In this document: piece by piece, positions 18,896 to 26,328 of the stretch | How the letters are laid out: every line of letters starts with the position of its first letter | How positions within the stretch are numbered: the stretch's first letter is position 1 | Assembly: GCA_028707175.1 (NCBI GenBank) | Contig: JAQTUV010000002.1 | Location: 528,508 to 592,507 of the forward strand | Reading direction: 5' to 3' | From: Sideroxydans sp. | GTDB taxonomy: Bacteria > Pseudomonadota > Gammaproteobacteria > Burkholderiales > Gallionellaceae | DNA length: 64,000 nucleotides | Translations under genes and position numbers: made by a program | Notes under the pieces: model-generated | Databases searched by the model: none | Told to the model about the DNA's origin: nothing | What the model saw: only the letters and a program-made list of their open reading frames with translations

Positions 18896-19829
18896 ACGCC
18901 GCTCCACACTGTGGTGGAAACGCTACCCGGACACCAACCGCCATCTTTCCTGCGAGCCGGGACGCGACGACGTTGCCGACCCGCGTTTATCGGTCGGTAC
19001 GCGGGTGCGTTTGTGCGGCAAGCCAAACAAGGCGCGTGCGATATTGAAAGTGGAATGGCACCGGTATCGCTACCGCTACGTGTACGTGGTGGAAGCGAGC
19101 GGCGGGTCGGTGCCGTATTGGTTTGCCGATCAGTTGATGCTGGAAGACGAATGGTTGTTGACCCATGGAGAGCCGATCCACTTCGCGGGCAGCCCGAGCA
19201 GGGATGAGTATATTCAGGCCATGCAAATGGCGATGCCTTCTAACACACCCATATGGAAAATCCTGCTGATGTCAGGCGGCGTGAGTTTAATCGCGGGCAT
19301 CTGGTTGCTGGTACGGGATTCTTATTTCGATGGGCCGGGAACGGCAATGTTGTTGTTTGGGGTGATCTTGTTGCTGCTGCGGCGTTGGAAAACGAAATGG
19401 GAATTCTTGTGGTTTTCTGCTTTGATATTTTTGATCGGTGGTGTGATGTCATTATTCCAGGATTCCGATGTTTCCATGCCGGGGTTGCTGATGTTACTAC
19501 CGGGGATTTTCTGGCTATGGATAGGCTGGAGCGCTAAAGATATGGGGGTGAACTGGGACAAAAATTCGGCGAACCGGGAACATTTTGCGGGCACGATCAG
19601 CGAGGCGGGTATTGATCTTCGTAATGAAAGCGCCTGGCGATTTATTGCATGGTCAAAGATGACGGCTTGGAAAGTTTCCGGCGATATGCTGCTGGTGTTT
19701 TCTGAAACGGGGCTGATTCTCATGCCCGCGTCGCAGTTCTCGCCGAGGAGTGAATGGGAGCGTGCCTGTGCCTATTGCGCTGCGAAAATACCGCAGATGA
19801 AAGATGAGAAGGATAAACCGGTCAATTAG
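18882..19829 (+). CDS. Hypothetical membrane protein (4 TM, YcxB-like tail)
   Basis: ATG 18882 (MPSHKRRSTLWWKRYP); four hydrophobic segments then FIAWSKMTAWKVSGDMLLVFSETGLILMPASQF. Confidence 0.6.
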   Translation: MPSHKRRSTLWWKRYPDTNRHLSCEPGRDDVADPRLSVGTRVRLCGKPNKARAILKVEWHRYRYRYVYVVEASGGSVPYWFADQLMLEDEWLLTHGEPIHFAGSPSRDEYIQAMQMAMPSNTPIWKILLMSGGVSLIAGIWLLVRDSYFDGPGTAMLLFGVILLLLRRWKTKWEFLWFSALIFLIGGVMSLFQDSDVSMPGLLMLLPGIFWLWIGWSAKDMGVNWDKNSANREHFAGTISEAGIDLRNESAWRFIAWSKMTAWKVSGDMLLVFSETGLILMPASQFSPRSEWERACAYCAAKIPQMKDEKDKPVN

Positions 19830-19852
19830 ACTTTGTCTTGAGGGGATGGTGG

Positions 19853-20389
19853 ATGGAGCATTCGTTTTTAATCAATTGGGGTGAGGTACACGGCAGCGGG
19901 GAATTCCCCGCCGGCTGGAAGCGTTACGCGCTTTGGCCCGCGCCGGTAAATGAGGATGTGTGTTTTGCCGAAGCCGGTTTCAAGCATTTTAAATACGAGG
20001 ATGAGCAGTGGTCGGAGCCGCACTGGGATGCGCAGGCAGAGATATTGCAGCAGCGACTGCTCGAAGTGCTTGCAACTATCGGCGCGCCCGTTCTGTTGAG
20101 CGAGCCGTTGTTGGCCAAGCGCGCTCTGGCAACATTATGGAAACCTAGAGAACCTTTGCCTTTGGCCGACCAGTTGCGTTGGCCGATATTGGATGACAGC
20201 TTGCCCGAGGTGGTGCTGCGTTTCGGCGATGTGCTGGAGCTGCGCACGGGGGGCGGGCACGAGTTGTACTGGATCGCCTTGTCGCCGGATTGTCCGCTGA
20301 GTTTCGACCAGTTGCTGGCGCAGCTCGCTGTCGGCTGGCCGGTGCAGCAGGTGCAACTGGATTGGGGCAAGCTGAGTTTTACGGGTTGA
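19853..20389 (+). CDS. Hypothetical protein
   Basis: MEHSFLINWGEVHGSG..., operon-like spacing. Confidence 0.5.
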   Translation: MEHSFLINWGEVHGSGEFPAGWKRYALWPAPVNEDVCFAEAGFKHFKYEDEQWSEPHWDAQAEILQQRLLEVLATIGAPVLLSEPLLAKRALATLWKPREPLPLADQLRWPILDDSLPEVVLRFGDVLELRTGGGHELYWIALSPDCPLSFDQLLAQLAVGWPVQQVQLDWGKLSFTG

Positions 20390-20446
20390 GCGCAGCGCAG
20401 CATTCGGGTTGCTGCGATTTTTGATGGACCATGGGAGGAAGTGTTC

Positions 20447-20719
20447 ATGTTGAAGCGGGTGTTTGCAGTGTTTGTGTTAATGGTGGCGATCCTGTTTACG
20501 CCGTACTTTGGCTTCACTCAGATGACCTCTGAGTTCCTGGCGGCACTCTACATGGGAGATATGCCGCATGTACGAGCCATGCTGACCGGCGAAGAAGATG
20601 ATTCCCAGTTCACCCAGCTGAAACACGGCGTGGCTCTGAAAAACAAGCCGGAGCAACCGCCCGTTGTGCAGTCGCAAGTGGCGGCAGGGCCGACAGTCGA
20701 AACGGGTGTCCCGAAATGA
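20447..20719 (+). CDS. Small secreted/membrane hypothetical protein
   Basis: MLKRVFAVFVLMVAILFTPYFGF leader; 4-nt overlap with next ORF. Confidence 0.45.
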   Translation: MLKRVFAVFVLMVAILFTPYFGFTQMTSEFLAALYMGDMPHVRAMLTGEEDDSQFTQLKHGVALKNKPEQPPVVQSQVAAGPTVETGVPK

Positions 20720-20985
20720 ACCCACAACGCTTCAAATGCACCGGTGTCCCATACCGCCAAGGTTGGATTGAAGTGACTTCAGGGATTCACGGTGGCTTCG
20801 TGAATCTTGAGGTTTGGAATGTCACGCCCGAAGTTGATATATCGCCACTTGCCTCTGAACTCGCACTTCTCACTGATGACCAAATTGTCGGAAATACTGA
20901 GGTTGAGCTATCCGTGGCTCTCGCAAAAGAACTGGTCGCGGCGCTTGAGAGCGCAATCAAAGCTATCGAGCGGGCGGATGCGTAA
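20716..20985 (+). CDS. Hypothetical protein
   Basis: 89 aa ORF overlapping preceding gene. Confidence 0.5.
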   Translation: MNPQRFKCTGVPYRQGWIEVTSGIHGGFVNLEVWNVTPEVDISPLASELALLTDDQIVGNTEVELSVALAKELVAALESAIKAIERADA

Positions 20986-21060
20986 CATTTCTATTCACGT
21001 GACGTGTCAAAGCTAAGCTTTGTCATGCCCGCGAAGCCCCCCATCAACGTCTCGGCAGCT

Positions 21061-21924
21061 TCAGCGTGAAACCAATGTGCCAGCCGTAGCGCGTCTCAGC
21101 GGATCGCGCCACAAGGCTTTTTTGCGGGCGGGTGTAAGCAGGTTCGTCTCCGTTTTCTGCGGCTCGTTCGTGTACAGCCCCCAGAAGGGGAAGCGTGCAT
21201 CCTGAGAGTTGCTCAACTTCGCGCCCTTGGGGGACGCAGAATCAAATTGAATGAGGTCGAAAATGAAGTAGCTATGCCCTTTCCCGTCTCGACTTGGAAT
21301 GGTGATCGAACCATCTGACCCAGGGGGCTCCGCGAGTCGTTGCAATAGCAGAGTGGCAGCAGATTCATTGCCAAAGTGCACTAAGCGCGAATCACTCATT
21401 ATGTTCCCCAAGCCTAAGTAACGATAACCTTGCACACTTGAAAGCAGAAAGAGCCTGCCTCCAATTTCCCCCGCCAGCCCGTTACCATGTGAGCTAGTTT
21501 CAATTATGAAATCCAGCTTACCGTCACCATTCAAATCTGCGTAATAAGCAGCATCGACAAACTCCCCTCCTAGGAAGTCTGCCATCTTCAACATGGTTTT
21601 TGCCACAGCATTTCCCGTTTCCTGAAGTTTCACTTCCACATACGTACCCACTTCGCTGCCTTCTTCAGCACGCTTATTCAACTTGGAAATGCTGGCGAAA
21701 GAAATGTCATAACCCCCACAACTCGCCCCTGCCCGCCCGCCCGCCCAATACACCATGCCCGGAGTCATTTTGCACTCGGCTAGCTTTACCGCTTGAACGC
21801 TACCGGCCTCGAAATTTGGTGCGTAAATAGGCGTAACGCCACCGCCCCAAGGCTCTGCAAACGTACTGCTCGCGAAAAGGCAGATGACTAGCCCCAAGGC
21901 AGTACATGTACGAGATAAATACAT
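21061..21924 (-). CDS. Secreted hypothetical protein
   Basis: Start MYLSRTCTALGLVICLFASSTFAEP; DAAYYADLNGDGKLDFIIETSSHG (FG-GAP-like Ca-binding loop). Confidence 0.55.
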   Translation of the reverse strand: MYLSRTCTALGLVICLFASSTFAEPWGGGVTPIYAPNFEAGSVQAVKLAECKMTPGMVYWAGGRAGASCGGYDISFASISKLNKRAEEGSEVGTYVEVKLQETGNAVAKTMLKMADFLGGEFVDAAYYADLNGDGKLDFIIETSSHGNGLAGEIGGRLFLLSSVQGYRYLGLGNIMSDSRLVHFGNESAATLLLQRLAEPPGSDGSITIPSRDGKGHSYFIFDLIQFDSASPKGAKLSNSQDARFPFWGLYTNEPQKTETNLLTPARKKALWRDPLRRATAGTLVSR

Positions 21925-22027
21925 AACATGGCTCAGAAATTCCACTTCATTTCCCTTCGGCTTTATCCGCATAAATACGCCACTACTTAGAACGTCGGAA
22001 TCTAATCGGGCTCATTACTCCCATCAC

Positions 22028-23020
22028 TCAGACCTTCCCGCTGGATTTTTTGAGTAGTGCCTTGATCTTCTTGTCATCGGTCAACATGGCGGGGGTCTTA
22101 CCTTCGCTGTTCTTTAGATTCGCGTTGGCACCTTTGGATAGCAAGAATTTAACTTCTTCCAATTTGTATCCAAAAAAGCACGCACTGTGCAAAGCCGTAT
22201 TTCCATCGGCATCAACAGCATTGATATCTGCACCAAGACTTAGCAATAACTCCACAACCTCTTTGTGTTTTTTAAAATCGACCGATTGGATAGAAGGTGC
22301 ATCATTAGGCCCACCTGCATTCACATTTGCACCGTGTTCGACGAGCAATTTAATTGCCTCTGCATGCCCGTTAAGTGTGGCGAAGTGAAGGGGTGTCATA
22401 CCTTGAATGAATAGGCCGTCATCAATATGATCGGACGTTACATTGACTTTGGCTCCTTCAGAAAGTAAACGCTTCATTGCTGGAATGTCATTCTTCGCAG
22501 CAGCATCATGCAAGCGGTAATCTTCTTTCATCGCCACGTTGCATCGACTAGTTTCATACAAGGCAACGGGTGACAATTTTTCATCCGCAAAGCGTTGATA
22601 GAGCCCCTTCGCTTCATCAATGGGAAGCTCGCAAAAAGTAAATTCACCGGTGCTTTTTCGGCTGGCGAAATTTTGATCGATCAAAAGTGTCTTCAAGTTG
22701 GCCGAAGATTCGGCAGGGAGTTTAAGGGTTGCATTCGTTGCAAGAATGATCGCCGCACCCACCCAGCCTTTACGGTATTCCTCTTTCCTCCGAAGAATCT
22801 TCGACACGACGATGATCGAATTCGCAGAGCCACCTTGAACGCTTGATGCCGCCTTGCAGACGTTGGAGTCTGGTGATGAATTCGAATCAAGATCCTGACT
22901 GATCTTCTCGCACAAACTTTGAAAGGATGGCACTTGTGTCTCTGCGGCAACGTCTGCCGCAGAGCTGGTAAGGCTGAACAATGAGGCTGTAATAAATACA
23001 CATAAGCGACGCATGATCAT
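22028..23020 (-). CDS. Secreted ankyrin-repeat protein
   Basis: Signal peptide; GMTPLHFATLNGHAEAIKLLVEHGANVNAGG, GNTALHSACFFGYKLEEVKFLLSKGANANLKNSEGKTP. Confidence 0.85.
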   Translation of the reverse strand: MIMRRLCVFITASLFSLTSSAADVAAETQVPSFQSLCEKISQDLDSNSSPDSNVCKAASSVQGGSANSIIVVSKILRRKEEYRKGWVGAAIILATNATLKLPAESSANLKTLLIDQNFASRKSTGEFTFCELPIDEAKGLYQRFADEKLSPVALYETSRCNVAMKEDYRLHDAAAKNDIPAMKRLLSEGAKVNVTSDHIDDGLFIQGMTPLHFATLNGHAEAIKLLVEHGANVNAGGPNDAPSIQSVDFKKHKEVVELLLSLGADINAVDADGNTALHSACFFGYKLEEVKFLLSKGANANLKNSEGKTPAMLTDDKKIKALLKKSSGKV

Positions 23021-23053
23021 CTCCTGTGAGTGTGTTGATGTGTGGCTGGAAAA

Positions 23054-23680
23054 CTAATAGCGAGTAAGTAAGTGTTGCTTATCTTTTTCAGAATCTCCGG
23101 CACATTTCACTCGATGGCCATTGGGCTTGAGCAAGCAATAATTCTCGACTGTGCCGCCGCCGCGTAGATAGGTATGCTTGGTGACGACAAGATAGCCTGC
23201 GTACTTTCCGTGCGTGACAATGTCCAGACTGTTGCCGTCGGTCACATAGTGCTGTTGTAACGTGGCGATATCGAGTTGATGCACCGCGCCGGAAGTAGTC
23301 CATGCGGCAGTCGTAAAGTAGAGCGATTTTCCGTCAGGCGAAAACTTGGGGTTATGCAGATGGGTCAGATTGTTTTCAGGATCGTCGTCGCGCTGGCTGC
23401 GGACGGCCATGCGGCTTGTGCGCGAAGCCATATCCACCAGCCATATCTCGGAGAGTGAATCATCCGGTGTTGTTTCATCCGCATGAATATATGCGCCCCA
23501 TTTCCGGTCAGGCGAGATGACCGCGCCAGTGTTGTTTTGCCCGGCACTCATTTGCTGAACTTCGCCGCGCTCATTGCGGTGGAATATGCTGCCGTCTTGC
23601 TCGAATAAATCGGCGGCTATCGCGAAATCAGGCGATAGCATCAACACAACAATTGCGAACCGGCGCGCGATTTTCATCAC
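23054..23680 (-). CDS. Secreted beta-propeller protein, paralog of 16987..17625
   Basis: NTGAVISPDRKWGAYIHADE, SEIWLVDMASRTSRM, TYLRGGGTVENYCLLKPNG parallels GGAVLSPDGQRVAYLH / NEIWLVDVTGS / HYLEEGGATNYYWLLTPAG. Confidence 0.7.
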   Translation of the reverse strand: MMKIARRFAIVVLMLSPDFAIAADLFEQDGSIFHRNERGEVQQMSAGQNNTGAVISPDRKWGAYIHADETTPDDSLSEIWLVDMASRTSRMAVRSQRDDDPENNLTHLHNPKFSPDGKSLYFTTAAWTTSGAVHQLDIATLQQHYVTDGNSLDIVTHGKYAGYLVVTKHTYLRGGGTVENYCLLKPNGHRVKCAGDSEKDKQHLLTRY

Positions 23681-23703
23681 CCAGATCCGGTGTTCAGGAA
23701 AAG

Positions 23704-24192
23704 TTATTCATCATCTTTGCCCGTCAAACCCAATTCGACCCCGTCGGCATCCTGAGCAATTGAATCAATCGTCGCCTTAAGGGTTGCGGGCGTTGCGTTG
23801 CCGGGAATTTGTGCGAGCAAAACGAGGCGAAATTGATCGGCTTCTTTATGCAATCCCCAAGCCCCGACGGGCATTTCAAGCGTGTGCTCCAACAACCCCT
23901 CGATGCTATCGGCTGAGATAGGATCATGCAGCGTGGCTGCAAACGAATACACCTCGCGAGTATTTGCTTTATTCAGCGAACTGCTGACGAACATGAGCTG
24001 AGTTCGTTCCGAACTAGGCATCTTGACGGTGATAGCGAAAGTCTTGGGAGAAGCCGCCTTATGGTGGTAGCCCAAGGAAGTCAGCGTTTCCTCGATATTC
24101 ACAGGCTTTGCGGGGCGGTCAGCGGCAAGTACCGCAAGGGGGGCGACAAGGGCGATGCATAGCGCAAAACGACTACAGAAAATGAGTTTCAT
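23704..24192 (-). CDS. Secreted ~160-aa protein, paralogous family member A
   Basis: Signal peptide; C-terminal DADGVELGLTGKDDE. Confidence 0.6.
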   Translation of the reverse strand: MKLIFCSRFALCIALVAPLAVLAADRPAKPVNIEETLTSLGYHHKAASPKTFAITVKMPSSERTQLMFVSSSLNKANTREVYSFAATLHDPISADSIEGLLEHTLEMPVGAWGLHKEADQFRLVLLAQIPGNATPATLKATIDSIAQDADGVELGLTGKDDE

Positions 24193-24232
24193 GATTTTTT
24201 CCTAAAAAAGCCTGAAGGTTTTGTGGCGAGAC

Positions 24233-24727
24233 TCAAAGTTCATCCACATTTCCGGAAAGCGCTTGTTCGAGAATGTCGCCCCTGATCGCCGCCATCTTGA
24301 TGGCCGCTTTGAGTTCATCCGAATCCGCATCAGCGTCTAATTTAATGATGAAAATCACGATGGAATACTGCTCTTGTTTAGCCAAGCTCCATGCGCCTAC
24401 AGCTAGCGTGGCATTTTCTTCCAGCAATTGTTGAAGTCGGGCGCCAGGCAGTGGCTCCTTGCTGCGATAGGCCATCGAGTAAATAGCCCGAAACGCACCG
24501 CCATTTATTTTTTTTGGATTCACATCGACGTACACCTGCTGGCTGCGCTTATCATCAAAACTCATCACGACGTTTGCGGCACCTTCGGTCGGTATGGCAA
24601 CATCAGCGTATCCCGCCATACTTAATTGGATTTTTAGAACATTGCGTTGATACATGTCGGCAAAAACAGAGCCCGACATAAGCAAGGTGGAAGTCAGAAA
24701 GAGGCAGCGTAAAAGCAGAGGTTTCAT
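24233..24727 (-). CDS. Secreted ~160-aa protein, paralogous family member B
   Basis: Signal peptide; LLEENATLAVGAWSLAKQEQYSIVIFIIKLDADADSDELKAAI ... LEQALSGNVDEL. Confidence 0.6.
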   Translation of the reverse strand: MKPLLLRCLFLTSTLLMSGSVFADMYQRNVLKIQLSMAGYADVAIPTEGAANVVMSFDDKRSQQVYVDVNPKKINGGAFRAIYSMAYRSKEPLPGARLQQLLEENATLAVGAWSLAKQEQYSIVIFIIKLDADADSDELKAAIKMAAIRGDILEQALSGNVDEL

Positions 24728-24750
24728 AGTAGGGTTGCCTGTGTTTGCAT

Positions 24751-24948
24751 CTATTGTTCACGAATGAAAGGCGTAAAGCCGCTATTGACTTTCTTCTCGT
24801 TCACATCCATTCCCTGATTCAGCAGCGCTTCGGCTCTGGTTTTGTCGCCTGCTTCAGCCGCATCATGAAGTTCGTTTGCCCGAGCCGCCCCCATCGTCGC
24901 TAGCGCCAGTATCAAACCAAAAACCGAGACCAGAATTCGTTGCTTCAT
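24751..24948 (-). pseudogene. Truncated secreted ankyrin-repeat protein
   Basis: Signal peptide then a single repeat NELHDAAEAGDKTRAEALLNQGMDVNEKKVNSGFTPF followed by a stop. Confidence 0.5.
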
Positions 24949-25071
24949 GTCATTGCTCCGTAAAAAGGAGTTCTCAGCATCGCCGAGAGGGCCTCAGTGC
25001 GCCCTCATCTCGATGGTGCTGAGTACGACAGTGGTAGCAGTAAACGGCATCATGCGATATTTGATAGCTCA

Positions 25072-26238
25072 CTAGCGGCATTGAGCGCGCGTGTCACCAC
25101 CCGAGCAATTGTTATTCCTGCGGTAATCAGCATTGCGACGGGCGTTATCTTTCGCCTCCATGTCCCGCCGCGTCTTATCCAGCGTTGCCGAATACCGCTC
25201 CCAAAAGCCGGAGCCTTTGGCTTCTTCTCGAGCACGGGCTTCCGCATGTAGTGCTTTGTCATACTCCTCAAATGAGGCATACCCTTTTGCTTTCAATTCG
25301 GCCAGATAGGCGGCCTCCGCTCTCTTGCGTTCCTCTTCCTTCTGTTGGGCGATGCGGATTTTTTCAAGTTCAGCAAGGCGAACTTGCTCCTTGGCCTTCA
25401 CATCAAGTAGGGCGCGATATTCTGTGGCTAACAATCCATCTTTGTTGCGAATTTTGGGGTTTGCTCCCATTGTTATGAGCACCTCTCTTGCCCCCCAAGA
25501 GTCCTTTTTGTCATCAACGTAGAAAAGCACGGTATTGCCCGCTGTGTCAGCTTCATTTAGATGGTGTTGATACTTCGAATAGATGTCATACGAAGCATCA
25601 CAATTACCATCCCGCCAAGAATCTCGTAAGAGAGTGTAGTTATATTTCGCCCCGTGGGATTTCAATTGCGCCACGATTTCTACATAGTCGGCGTTTTTGG
25701 ATACAAGTTTTGTATGAATCACTTTTTTATAGTCTCCATGCCCAACAAAATCCGACAGAACGTATTCGTTATTAATTCCAATCTTGGCAAATGTATTGGC
25801 TTGCTCCAAGTCGGCAAACAAAACGGCATTATTCAAAGGAACCTGGCAATCTCGGTTGACCGTATTGACATCAGCCCCCTTGGATAGCAGATATTTGACG
25901 ATTTCAACATTTCCGTAATCCACCGCAAATGCCAGTGCAGTTTTATCATCTGTATCTTTTTTAATTCGGCGATTCACTGGAACACCTGCCTCAATCAGCG
26001 TTTGCACTAAATCCAAGCGATTGCTTGCGATGAAGAGTTCAGTATAGGAATCAGAAAAATTCCTCACTTGATATTCACTTTCATTGATCGAGCGGAGTAT
26101 TTCTTTGATGGTTTTATCATCATTCTCATTCCATGCTTTGACAAACATGGCATCTTTTTCCCTTATACCGGGTGTTGAAGAACACCCCACCATCACCCCC
26201 ACGCAGCACACTAACAACCACTTCATAGCGATTCTCAT
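25072..26238 (-). CDS. Ankyrin-repeat lipoprotein
   Basis: Lipobox VGVMVGCSS; DKTALAFAVDYGNVEIVKYLLSKGADVNTVN; charged coiled C-terminal region. Confidence 0.8.
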   Translation of the reverse strand: MRIAMKWLLVCCVGVMVGCSSTPGIREKDAMFVKAWNENDDKTIKEILRSINESEYQVRNFSDSYTELFIASNRLDLVQTLIEAGVPVNRRIKKDTDDKTALAFAVDYGNVEIVKYLLSKGADVNTVNRDCQVPLNNAVLFADLEQANTFAKIGINNEYVLSDFVGHGDYKKVIHTKLVSKNADYVEIVAQLKSHGAKYNYTLLRDSWRDGNCDASYDIYSKYQHHLNEADTAGNTVLFYVDDKKDSWGAREVLITMGANPKIRNKDGLLATEYRALLDVKAKEQVRLAELEKIRIAQQKEEERKRAEAAYLAELKAKGYASFEEYDKALHAEARAREEAKGSGFWERYSATLDKTRRDMEAKDNARRNADYRRNNNCSGGDTRAQCR

Positions 26239-26328
26239 TATTCACCTCCTTTCAACCCAGATTGTTCATTAGGCTCGCCATTCCCGCGCAGAAGGGTAAG
26301 CAAGGCGCAAGCAGTGCAACTTGCATCT

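Noticed and set aside
18314-20985. Possible polymorphic toxin/immunity or T6SS cargo block
   Set aside because: Arrangement is suggestive, but no Rhs, PAAR, VgrG, toxin or known immunity motif was recognised; kept only as hypothetical ORFs.
21007-21026. Hairpin TGTCAAAGCT-A-AGCTTTGTCA-like between convergent genes
   Set aside because: Could be a bidirectional terminator, but arms are short, one mismatch, and no clear T tract; too weak to call.
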